DNA of 34,900 nucleotides. Source: CAIOSQ01 sp044359885. Its GTDB lineage: Bacteria > Pseudomonadota > Alphaproteobacteria > CACIAM-22H2. Every line of letters starts with the position of its first letter. Position 1 is the first letter of the stretch. A program made the translations under genes and the position numbers. The notes below the pieces were generated by a model that was not told where the DNA came from, searched no databases, and was given only the letters and a program-made list of their open reading frames with translations. Below are positions 15,244-22,117 of this stretch, one piece after another. Location of the stretch: positions 1 through 34,900 of the forward strand of contig JBIKLI010000008.1 of assembly GCA_044359885.1 (NCBI GenBank). The letters are read 5' to 3'.

Positions 15244-16137
15244 TCAGCGCGGCCCGGTGCGCCACGAGGCGAAGCGTGCACGAAGGATCGCTGCCGTTCC
15301 TTCGGGGTCCTCTTCGTGCGCGAGATGTCCCAGGCCTGGTTGCATGTCGATCGTCGCGTGCGGGACGCGTGCGGCGACCCGGCGCTGGTCGGCCGGCGGG
15401 ATCGTGCGGTCGTTCGAGCCGATCACCAGCGCGAGGGGAATGGTCAGGCTTGGCAATTCGCCCGAAAGCGTTCCGATGTCCCAGTTGGCCATCATCGCCA
15501 GCGCCGCGCCGACATGGTCGGCGTCGGCGAAGAGTTGTCGGTACAGCCGGACGCCTGCGGCATCGATCCGCGAACCGGTTCCTGCCAGAAGGCGTTCGAT
15601 CCGGCCTGACGCTTCGCTCCGGAGGGCCAGGAGCGAGGCCAGGATCGGCAACCCCGCGAGAAGCTTCGCCACAGGCCTGAAGAGAATCGCGCCCGGAACG
15701 TTCAAGGGTTGCAGCGCGCCGTTCAGGGCCGCGATCCCGTGCGGGGCGATATTGCCGTCCAACACCATGCGCACGATCACCGCGGCGCCGGCGGAATGGC
15801 CGACCGCGAGAGCCGGCTGGATGTCGAGCGTGCGGCACACGGCCGAAACCAGGGTCGCAAAGCCCGGAAGCGACATCAGATGGGACGCCGGGGTTCCCGT
15901 GAACCCGTGTCCGGGGAGATCGACGGCGAGCACGCTGAAATCCCGTGCCAGCGCCGGGGCGAGATCGCGGAAGGAATGCGTCGATGCCCCGGTCCCGTGC
16001 AGCAGCAGCGCCCAAGGTCCCGTGCCCATGGTCTGGACGTGCCACTCGATGCCGCCGGCGGACACGAACCGGCTGGCTGCGCGATGTGGCCAATCCTTGG
16101 CCCGGCGCTCCCATTGGCGCTTGCGCGAGGGCCCCAT
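15244..16137 (-). CDS. bchO: BchO, alpha/beta hydrolase linked to magnesium chelatase
   Basis: BchO is a putative alpha/beta-fold hydrolase found in PGCs, usually beside bchID, and thought to assist magnesium chelation; its reaction is not established. The 297-residue protein begins with the diagnostic RRAKDWPHRAASRFV-AGGI-WHVQ-MG-GP and LLLHGTGASTHSFRDL. It has a nucleophile elbow GHSAG (113-117, Ser115) and a late GLGHLAHEE segment that supplies the histidine. The start at 16137 is fixed by a strong AGGAGG just upstream on the minus strand. Here it is separated from bchID and divergent from crtB. A PpsR-like site lies in the gap between them. Confidence 0.9.
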   Translation of the reverse strand: MGPSRKRQWERRAKDWPHRAASRFVSAGGIEWHVQTMGTGPWALLLHGTGASTHSFRDLAPALARDFSVLAVDLPGHGFTGTPASHLMSLPGFATLVSAVCRTLDIQPALAVGHSAGAAVIVRMVLDGNIAPHGIAALNGALQPLNVPGAILFRPVAKLLAGLPILASLLALRSEASGRIERLLAGTGSRIDAAGVRLYRQLFADADHVGAALAMMANWDIGTLSGELPSLTIPLALVIGSNDRTIPPADQRRVAARVPHATIDMQPGLGHLAHEEDPEGTAAILRARFASWRTGPR

Positions 16138-16158
16138 GCCGCCTCCTGACGAAACGAC

Positions 16159-16176
16159 TGTCAACCTAGCCTGACG
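16159..16176. promoter_or_regulatory. PpsR/CrtJ-like site (one mismatch) between bchO and crtB
   Basis: TGTCAACCTAGCCTGACG fits TGT-N12-ACA except for the last base (ACG). The core TGTCA-N8-TGACG is nearly palindromic. On the minus strand it ends in TTGACA. It is the only such site in the bchO/crtB gap. No well-spaced -10 is evident in either direction. Confidence 0.45.
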
Positions 16177-16274
16177 TTTTCCATCGGCAAAGCCGGAGGA
16201 TGCGTCTACAATGCGTTCAAGGGGAGGCAATCGTACGACATGCCGGCGACCGTCCGTTCCAGCCGAGACCGCCC

Positions 16275-17330
16275 ATGCGCGCGCCAGCGCTAGGCGCAGA
16301 CGCGGAGTTCGCCGCGGATCTGGATGCCTGCCGGCGGGCGATGCGCGGCGGTTCGAAGACGTTCTTCGCCGCATCGCTGTTACTGCCAGATTCCGCACGC
16401 GGCCCCGCCACGGCCCTCTATGCGTTCTGCCGCGCGACCGACGACGTGATCGACGGCGCCCCCGAACCCGCGCGCGCGCTCGATGTCGTGCGTGCCCGGC
16501 TTCGCCGGATATACGAGGGGGGGCCTTTCGACGATCCTGCCGACCGTTGCTTTGCCAAGGTTGTCGATCATTTTTCGATCCCGCGCGCCTTGCCCGAGGC
16601 GTTGATCGAGGGTTTCGAGTGGGACTCCGAGCGCCGCCGCTATCCGGACATGTCTGCCCTCTACGCCTATGGCGCGCGGGTCGCTGGAACCGTTGGCGCC
16701 ATGATGGCGATCGTCATGGGAGCACGCGGAGCAGAGGCTTATGCGCGCGCCTGCGAACTGGGCGTCGCCATGCAGTTGACCAATATCGCGCGCGACGTGG
16801 GCGAAGACGCGCGTTTGGGGCGGGTCTATCTGCCGCTCGACCGGATGCGCGCGGCAGGACTCGATCCGGATGCGTTTCTCGCCGACCCGCGCTTCGACGG
16901 TCGTGTCGCCCAGGTCGTACGTGACGTGCTGGACGCGGCCGACTCGCTTTACGCACGCGGGGGCCGCGGGATCGCGTCCTTGCCCGCCGGTTGTCGGCCG
17001 GCGATCCGGGCGGCTGCCCATCTCTATGCGGAAATCGGGCGGGAAGTCTCGCGGCGTGGCTTCGATTCGGTTTCGGGGCGTGCGGTCGTGGCGCCGTCGC
17101 GCAAGGCCATGGTCTTGTCGCGCGCACTCCTCGTTCCGCTGAAGGGTGGCCGTGAAAGTGGCCTGATCCCACTGCCTGAAATCGCCTGGCTGGCCGAAAC
17201 GGCCGCGGCCTCGCGACGTGCGCTCGGCCATGCGGCACCCAAGTGGTGGCAACTGCATGCGCGGGCCGAGAGGATGATCCTGTTGTTCGAGCGTCTGGCA
17301 GAGCGCGAACAATACGGCGGCGGCCGCTGA
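16275..17330 (+). CDS. crtB: Phytoene synthase (CrtB)
   Basis: CrtB condenses two GGPP molecules head to head into phytoene, the first committed carotenoid step. The product is 351 residues from this start. It shows RGGSKTFFAASLLLP at the N-terminus, the first aspartate-rich motif DDVID (56-60), the EWDSERRRYPDMSALYAYGARVAGTVG segment, and the second motif NIARDVGEDARLGRVYLP; all are family signatures. The start is uncertain. An in-frame ATG at 16200 would add 25 residues, but its GGAGG is directly adjacent and too close to work as a normal ribosome binding site. The gene is divergent from bchO and followed three bases later by a small membrane ORF. Confidence 0.94.
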   Translation: MRAPALGADAEFAADLDACRRAMRGGSKTFFAASLLLPDSARGPATALYAFCRATDDVIDGAPEPARALDVVRARLRRIYEGGPFDDPADRCFAKVVDHFSIPRALPEALIEGFEWDSERRRYPDMSALYAYGARVAGTVGAMMAIVMGARGAEAYARACELGVAMQLTNIARDVGEDARLGRVYLPLDRMRAAGLDPDAFLADPRFDGRVAQVVRDVLDAADSLYARGGRGIASLPAGCRPAIRAAAHLYAEIGREVSRRGFDSVSGRAVVAPSRKAMVLSRALLVPLKGGRESGLIPLPEIAWLAETAAASRRALGHAAPKWWQLHARAERMILLFERLAEREQYGGGR

Positions 17331-17333
17331 GCG

Positions 17334-17483
17334 ATGGGGTCCGACGGAGGACAGATCGCCGGTCTCCTTGAACTGGTGCTGGTGTTCTCGCTCGTGATCG
17401 GCTTCGGCGTCCACCAGATGCTTGACCTCCGGCGCGAGAGGCGGAAGCGCGAAGCCGCGGAGCGCGAACAGCGCGGCGGCTAG
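17334..17483 (+). CDS. Small single-helix membrane protein (49 aa) downstream of crtB
   Basis: This short ORF starts three bases after the crtB stop. It encodes a hydrophobic helix (IAGLLELVLVFSLVIGFGVH, about residues 8-27) followed by a highly charged tail (DLRRERRKREAAEREQRGG). That pattern looks like a genuine small membrane protein and not random GC-rich sequence. Its TAG stop and the TAG stop of the convergent crtC share the palindrome CTAG at 17480-17483, so the two genes end back to back with no spacer. Function is unknown; co-transcription with crtB suggests a link to carotenoid or light-harvesting assembly. Confidence 0.6.
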   Translation: MGSDGGQIAGLLELVLVFSLVIGFGVHQMLDLRRERRKREAAEREQRGG

Positions 17484-18391
17484 AAGATCCGCCGCGGCAT
17501 CCGGAAGGGAAGCATCGCCTGGACGATCGGTGTCACAAAACGGTCCAGCCGCAGCGATTCGTGCATGGCCTGGACCGGTTGGCCGTGCCAGACGGTCTTG
17601 AGGGTCGAACGTGCGTAGAACGGCGTGTCCTCGATCGTCGTCATGTGTCCGGACCGTTCGCCGCGTGCCGGACGCGGGATGCGCCATAGGGACGTCGGCG
17701 GCGCCTGGAATGCGGGGGGCGCGTCGAACGCCTGTGAACCGTCCGGTCCGAAACGCTGTGCCAGCGAATCCCGGCTGCCGTCCCGCCGCCTGACGTCGTA
17801 GACGACCGAAGCGCCTGTTGCGGTCGCCGCGCGCCCCCACTCCCACGACAGGAAGTCGTCTTCCAGCGGGACATGTCCGTCGTTGGTATCGAGGTAGCCG
17901 GTCCCCGACCAGTTGAGGTCCGGGCGCCGGAGACGCACGTCGATCCGGGCCCGCGGTGCAAGCGCCTGCCAATGGTGTCGCCCGCCAGGGGCGAGGGCAA
18001 AGCGGGGCCCCGCCGGTATCTCGCGCTGGAGGCGAACGGTGCCGTAGACGCGCCGTGGCAGCGGTGCGCCGAGTTCGTCGATGTCGAACACCGTGTCGTC
18101 GCCGTCCTGGTAGACGCGACTTGGGCCGATATGCAGGGTCCGATGATCCCGCCGGAGATCGGCCCGGCCGCGTTCTGTCATCGCCCAGCGCCGATGCGCG
18201 GCTCCGTAGAGCGCCACGTTGAGCGCCACATGATCCTCCGGATCGGCCGGGCCCGACCGGCGGGTGCGCGCGTAATAGGGCGAGAATACGCTGCCGATGA
18301 AAGCGATCAGGACGATCCCGAACCGGCCGTCGTCGCTCCAGCCGTCCGCATACCACCAGGCATAGCCGTTGCGCGGGACCGCGCGATCGAA
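17480..18391 (-). CDS. crtC: Carotenoid 1,2-hydratase (CrtC), start codon not evident
   Basis: CrtC adds water to the C1,2 double bond of acyclic carotenoids (neurosporene or lycopene to the 1-hydroxy forms). Homology begins at FDRAVPRNGYAWWYADGWSD and continues through GIVLIAFIGSVFSPYYARTR, LNVALYG, and LNWSGTGYLDTNDG-PLEDDF--WEWGR, all typical of CrtC. It ends PFRMPRRIF. The start given is where homology begins. No in-frame ATG, GTG or TTG exists between there and an ATG at 18652, which lies deep inside crtD. Either a rare start is used, crtD and crtC are joined by frameshifting, or a base is missing or extra at the junction. Functional residues appear intact. Tail-to-tail with the small ORF after crtB. 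Confidence 0.85.
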   Translation of the reverse strand, partial: FDRAVPRNGYAWWYADGWSDDGRFGIVLIAFIGSVFSPYYARTRRSGPADPEDHVALNVALYGAAHRRWAMTERGRADLRRDHRTLHIGPSRVYQDGDDTVFDIDELGAPLPRRVYGTVRLQREIPAGPRFALAPGGRHHWQALAPRARIDVRLRRPDLNWSGTGYLDTNDGHVPLEDDFLSWEWGRAATATGASVVYDVRRRDGSRDSLAQRFGPDGSQAFDAPPAFQAPPTSLWRIPRPARGERSGHMTTIEDTPFYARSTLKTVWHGQPVQAMHESLRLDRFVTPIVQAMLPFRMPRRIF

Positions 18392-19878
18392 TCCAGGCGT
18401 TTGCGCACAGCCGTCGCCGCCAACCGGCCTGATAGCGCCGTCATCGGGACCCCGGCGCCCGGATGTGCGCTGCCCCCCGCCAGATAGAGCCCCGGGATCG
18501 GGGTCGCCGTTCCCGGCCGCTTGAACGACGCCATCGCGCCGTGTGATGCCCGGCCATAGAGCGCTCCGCCGGTCGCCGGGAACAGCCTCCCGAATTCCGC
18601 TGGCCCTGTCGCCGTCGCGGTTGGGTGGTCCAGTTCGATCTCCGCTCCGCATCGTTTCAGAACCTCCTGGACCGCGCGCCCGACTCGCGCCGTTGTAGCC
18701 CGATCGGTGGGCTGCGTGTCGCCGTTTGCCGGCGCGTTCGCGAGCACGAGCAGACGCTCGGGACCGTTCCCGTCGGGCCGTGGCGCGTCATCACGGTCCT
18801 GGGCGCAGACATAGACGGTCGGTTCGTCCGGGGCGCGACCCTGGCTGAAGATCGCATCGAACTCGGCCCGATAGTCGCGGGAGAAGAACACGTTGTGGCG
18901 AAGCAGGCCGAAGCCCTGGACATTGCCGCGCAGCGCCCAGGTGTGGGCCGACAGCGAGCGGTGAGGGCTTGCGAGGCTTCGCGTGCGCGCGGCGATCTCG
19001 CGGCCGAAGCAGCCAGCCGCGAGGGCCGCGGCGTCGGCGTTGCAGACGACAGCATCGGCGCTCAGGAATGTGCCGTCGGCGAGCGTCACGCCGCAGGCCG
19101 CGCCGTCGCGAAGTTCGATCCGAACGACGTCGGCGCCGGTCTGTATGCTTGCGCCACGGGCCTGCGCGAGTTCGGCGAGCGCACGCGCCAGCGCGCCCAT
19201 GCCGCCTTCGACGGACCAGACCCCCTCCTGCTCCACATGCGCGATCAGCATCAGTGTTGCGGGGCAGGCGAAGGGCGACGATCCGACATAGGTCGCGTAA
19301 CGGGCAAAGAGCTGGCGCAGGCGCGGATCGGGGAAGTCCTCGCGAAGTGCCGACCAGAGCGAACGGAACGGCGAGTTCCGGAGCAGCGTCAGCGCGCCGC
19401 GCCAGCCGATCGCGCGCACGAGGCCCCGCGGAGAGGGTCTGGGCGCGCGCATGAAGTCGCGCTCCAGGACGTCGTGTACGCGCTTCGCCCGTGCACAGAA
19501 CGAGAGATAGCCACGCGCCGCGGCGTGGCCCGCGAAGCGGCCGATGGCATCGGCAGAGCGCGCGCGGTCGGCGTAGAGGTCGAGTTGAGCACCGCCAGCC
19601 CAGGCATGCCGGGCGAGGACGTCGAGCGGGTTCAGCGTCAGTCGGTCCGTCAGCCGCACACCGGCACTGGCGAACAGATCTTCGAAAACGCTGCGCAGCG
19701 TGAAGACGGTAGGGCCGGCGTCGACGTCGAACCCGCCCGCGCGAAGCACCCGCATCTTTCCGCCCGGGGCGGAGGCACGTTCCAGCACATGCACCGCGAT
19801 GCCCTGGGCTGCGAGATCGATCGCGCAGGCAAGCCCGCCGACGCCCGCGCCGATCACGATCGTCTGTGCCTCGGGCAT
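18307..19878 (-). CDS. crtD: Methoxyneurosporene/hydroxycarotenoid 3,4-desaturase (CrtD)
   Basis: CrtD is an FAD-dependent desaturase that introduces the C3,4 double bond in hydroxy- or methoxy-carotenoids. The frame encodes 523 residues. It has TIVIGAGVGGLACAIDLAAQG at the N-terminus, ERASAPGGKMRVLRAGGFDVDAGPTVFTL next, and the C-terminal signature GLYLAGGSAHPGAGVPMTALSGRLAA. True homology ends near AVRKRL (18394). The last 28 residues overlap crtC in another frame and look like read-through sequence. The ATG at 19878 gives the family N-terminus. Divergent from crtE, with two PpsR-type sites in the gap. On the minus strand TTGACT (19946 to 19941) and TAGATT (19925 to 19920) are possible promoter boxes, with a short 15-base spacer. 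Confidence 0.92.
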   Translation of the reverse strand: MPEAQTIVIGAGVGGLACAIDLAAQGIAVHVLERASAPGGKMRVLRAGGFDVDAGPTVFTLRSVFEDLFASAGVRLTDRLTLNPLDVLARHAWAGGAQLDLYADRARSADAIGRFAGHAAARGYLSFCARAKRVHDVLERDFMRAPRPSPRGLVRAIGWRGALTLLRNSPFRSLWSALREDFPDPRLRQLFARYATYVGSSPFACPATLMLIAHVEQEGVWSVEGGMGALARALAELAQARGASIQTGADVVRIELRDGAACGVTLADGTFLSADAVVCNADAAALAAGCFGREIAARTRSLASPHRSLSAHTWALRGNVQGFGLLRHNVFFSRDYRAEFDAIFSQGRAPDEPTVYVCAQDRDDAPRPDGNGPERLLVLANAPANGDTQPTDRATTARVGRAVQEVLKRCGAEIELDHPTATATGPAEFGRLFPATGGALYGRASHGAMASFKRPGTATPIPGLYLAGGSAHPGAGVPMTALSGRLAATAVRKRLDSIARSRATAMPGGMRTAGATTAGSGSS

Positions 19879-19915
19879 CGGTCGGATGTTCCAGGAAGAA
19901 ACGGGTTGACGTGAA

Positions 19916-19933
19916 CGTCAATCTAGCATGACA
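19916..19933. promoter_or_regulatory. PpsR/CrtJ-like site 1 in crtD-crtE gap
   Basis: CGTCAATCTAGCATGACA is one base short of TGT-N12-ACA (CGT in the first triplet), with TCA/TGA arms intact. It is the left member of a pair. Seven bases separate it from site 2, close to the 8-base spacing known for cooperative CrtJ binding upstream of bchC. It covers the proposed -10 of crtD. Confidence 0.55.
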
Positions 19934-19940
19934 ATCAACA

Positions 19941-19958
19941 AGTCAATATAGATTGACA
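19941..19958. promoter_or_regulatory. PpsR/CrtJ-like site 2 in crtD-crtE gap
   Basis: AGTCAATATAGATTGACA is one base short of TGT-N12-ACA, with a longer inner inverted repeat (GTCAAT/ATTGAC). It pairs with site 1 across a seven-base gap and overlaps the proposed -35 (TTGACT, minus strand) of crtD. The crtE start is 26 bases downstream. Confidence 0.55.
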
Positions 19959-19983
19959 GCCTCTTGCGACAAAGGGATGTGCC

Positions 19984-20853
19984 ATGGACGCAGCCGAGCG
20001 CATCGAGCGGGCTCTGGAAGAGGCGCTGGCCCGGACCGCCGGGGTGGGCGCGCCGCCCAGGCTCGTGGCGGCTTTCCGTCATGCGGTGTTCCCAGGGGGC
20101 GCGCGGATCCGGCCCCAATTGACCCTGGCAGTCGCCGGCGCGTGCGGGGACCGGAACCCGGCGCTCGCCGACGCGGTGGCTGCGTCGATCGAGTTTCTGC
20201 ATTGCGCCTCTCTGGTCCACGACGATCTGCCCTGCTTCGACGACGCTGACACGCGCCGTGGGCGGCCTTCGGTGCATCGGGCGTTCGGCGAACCGCTGGC
20301 CGTGCTTGCCGGCGACGGTCTGATCGTGCTCGCCTTCGAGACAGTCGTCCTCGCCGGCGCGCGCAACCCGGGACTGATGGGTGCGCTCTTGAGCGTCCTC
20401 GCGCGCGCAGCAGGCGCGCCCAACGGGATCGTTGCCGGCCAGGCATGGGAGAGCGAACCGGAAATCTCGCTCGCAGCCTATCAGCAGGCCAAGACCGGGG
20501 CTCTCTTCGCAGCCGCTACGGTCGCCGGTGCCACGGCCGCTGGTATGCCCGGCGAAGCGTGGCGCATGGTCGGGGAGTGCCTGGGCGAGGCGTTCCAGGT
20601 CGCGGACGATCTGCTCGACGCTTTCGCGTCGCCGGATTCCGCCGGCAAGCCGGTCGGACGTGATGCGGCTCTGGGACGGCCCAATGCCGTGCTCCAGCTC
20701 GGGGCCCGCGGAGCGCGGGAGCGCTTCGAAGATCTGGTGGCCGAGTCGGTCGCGTCGGTTCCGGAATGCCCCGGCCGTGATGCCCTGCGCGCCCAGATCG
20801 CGGCCCGCGCCTCGCGGCTGCTGCCCCAGAAGGCCGCGCTGAGCGTCGCGTGA
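19984..20853 (+). CDS. crtE: Geranylgeranyl diphosphate synthase (CrtE)
   Basis: CrtE is a prenyltransferase making GGPP, the shared precursor of carotenoids and the bacteriochlorophyll tail. The 289-residue product shows GGARIRPQL near residues 38-46, the first aspartate-rich motif DDLPCFD (80-86) within HDDLPCFDDADTRRGRPSVH, and the second motif in FQVADDLLDA. These define the trans-isoprenyl diphosphate synthase family. The ATG at 19984 follows AAAGGGA at proper spacing. It begins the plus-strand superoperon that runs through crtF, bchCXYZ and puf. Its stop overlaps the GTG of crtF. Confidence 0.94.
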   Translation: MDAAERIERALEEALARTAGVGAPPRLVAAFRHAVFPGGARIRPQLTLAVAGACGDRNPALADAVAASIEFLHCASLVHDDLPCFDDADTRRGRPSVHRAFGEPLAVLAGDGLIVLAFETVVLAGARNPGLMGALLSVLARAAGAPNGIVAGQAWESEPEISLAAYQQAKTGALFAAATVAGATAAGMPGEAWRMVGECLGEAFQVADDLLDAFASPDSAGKPVGRDAALGRPNAVLQLGARGARERFEDLVAESVASVPECPGRDALRAQIAARASRLLPQKAALSVA

Positions 20854-22016
20854 GCGCCGCCCTCCGAGGCGAGGTGCATCCACGCCCTCTTCCTGCCGAC
20901 GGGCTCGTCGAGCGCCTGCGGTCCTGGGCGGTCGGGCTGGTCGGCGATCCGCGGTTCCGGCGCTTTGCCGCCGCCTTTCCGCCTTTCCGCCCGCTCGCAC
21001 GACGCGAGGCGCGTGCCGTCTTCGACATCTGCGCGGGTTTCGTCTATTCGCAGGTCCTGCTGGCGTGTGTCCGGCTGCGCGTGTTCGACCGCCTGCACGA
21101 GGGACCCTGCGCACCGGAAGAGGTGGCCGCGGCGGCGGGGCTAGGGACAGCCGAGGCCGTTCGTCTCCTGGAAGCGGCCGCCGCCCTTGGGCTGGCACGG
21201 CGCCGCGGCGATGGGCGATATGCCCTTGGTGCGCGCGGTGCCGTCGTCCGGGGCGACCCTGGACTCGTGGAGATGATCGAGCATCACGCCCTCGTCTATC
21301 GGGACCTCTCGGATCCAGTCGCGCTGCTGCGTGGCGAGGGGCCTCCCGGTTCTCTCCGCGGCTACTGGGGCTATTCGCGCGCCCAGGACCCGGCGGCACT
21401 GAGTGGGACAGACGTCGCCGCCTATTCGCGGCTGATGGCTGCGTCCCAGCCTCCGGTCGCCGAGGAGATCGTTCGCGCCTATCCCTTCGGCCGCCATGCG
21501 CGCGTGCTCGATCTGGGTGGTGGAGAAGGGGCCTTCCTGCGGGTCGTTGCCCATCGATACCCGGCGCTTGCGCTCGAGCTTTTCGACCTTCCGGCGGTCG
21601 CCGCGCGGGCGAAGGACGCATTCGTCAGCGACGGTCTCGATTCGCGAATCCGTGTTCACGGGGGTGATTTCCGCACCGGCCCGGTGCCGGCCGGGGTGGA
21701 TCTGGTCACCCTGGTCCGCGTTCTGCACGACCACGACGACGACGCGGCGATCCGGATCCTGCGCGTGGCGCGTTCGGCACTCGTGCCTGGCGGCACGATT
21801 CTGATCGGCGAGCCGATGGCCGACGCCCCTGGCGCCCAGACCGTCGGCGCCGCCTATTTCGGCTTCTATCTCATGGCGATGGGTCAGGGACGTGCGCGGC
21901 GACCAGACGAGATCGCTGCGCTGCTCGAACGCGCCGGCTTCGCGGATTTCAGGTTGCATCCGACGTCTTTGCCGTTGCGCACCGCCGTCGCGACCGCTCG
22001 CCTGCCGAAACTGTAA
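20850..22016 (+). CDS. crtF: Demethylspheroidene/hydroxyneurosporene O-methyltransferase (CrtF)
   Basis: CrtF transfers a methyl group from S-adenosylmethionine to the 1-hydroxyl of carotenoids, giving the methoxy group of spheroidene and spirilloxanthin. The 388-residue protein has an N-terminal dimerisation/winged-helix region, the segment FDICAGFVYSQVLLACVRLRVFD, a SAM-binding motif LDLGGGEGAFL in the middle, and the late VLHDHDDDAAIRILRVAR segment with the likely catalytic histidine. The GTG start overlaps the crtE stop (GTGA). The stop codon lies inside a PpsR site for the following bchC promoter, so the operator overlaps coding sequence. Confidence 0.93.
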   Translation: MSAALRGEVHPRPLPADGLVERLRSWAVGLVGDPRFRRFAAAFPPFRPLARREARAVFDICAGFVYSQVLLACVRLRVFDRLHEGPCAPEEVAAAAGLGTAEAVRLLEAAAALGLARRRGDGRYALGARGAVVRGDPGLVEMIEHHALVYRDLSDPVALLRGEGPPGSLRGYWGYSRAQDPAALSGTDVAAYSRLMAASQPPVAEEIVRAYPFGRHARVLDLGGGEGAFLRVVAHRYPALALELFDLPAVAARAKDAFVSDGLDSRIRVHGGDFRTGPVPAGVDLVTLVRVLHDHDDDAAIRILRVARSALVPGGTILIGEPMADAPGAQTVGAAYFGFYLMAMGQGRARRPDEIAALLERAGFADFRLHPTSLPLRTAVATARLPKL

Positions 22017-22029
22017 GCGTAACTTGACA
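22012..22029. promoter_or_regulatory. PpsR/CrtJ operator 1 upstream of bchC
   Basis: TGTAAGCGTAACTTGACA is an exact TGT-N12-ACA match. It overlaps the last codons of crtF and ends in a perfect TTGACA (22024-22029), the likely -35 box of the bchC promoter. This matches the known layout at the Rhodobacter bchC promoter, where one CrtJ site covers -35. Confidence 0.7.
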
Positions 22030-22051
22030 ACTCAAAGCGTAACGCTAAAGT
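22024..22051 (+). promoter_or_regulatory. Sigma-70-type promoter for bchC
   Basis: TTGACA at 22024-22029 and TAAAGT at 22046-22051 are separated by 16 bases. Both hexamers are embedded in PpsR/CrtJ operators, which supports direct repression by blocking polymerase. The bchC ATG is 67 bases past the -10. Confidence 0.55.
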
Positions 22052-22055
22052 GACA
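22038..22055. promoter_or_regulatory. PpsR/CrtJ-like operator 2 upstream of bchC
   Basis: CGTAACGCTAAAGTGACA has one mismatch to TGT-N12-ACA. It starts exactly eight bases after operator 1 ends, the spacing reported for cooperative CrtJ binding, and covers the proposed -10 (TAAAGT). Confidence 0.6.
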
Positions 22056-22117
22056 GTCAGCCGTCCAGACGGGGGCCGGAAGGGGCGCGCAGTCCAATGC
22101 GCGCTGGAAGGGGTTCG

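Noticed and set aside
16380..18356. 658-codon minus-strand frame across crtC and antisense to crtB
   Set aside because: It runs in a different frame from CrtC and shows no homology; stops happen to be rare in that frame.
18392..18652. N-terminal extension of CrtC back to the ATG at 18652
   Set aside because: The extra 87 residues lie inside crtD in another frame and show no CrtC homology, so this ATG is unlikely to be the true start even though it is the only in-frame ATG.
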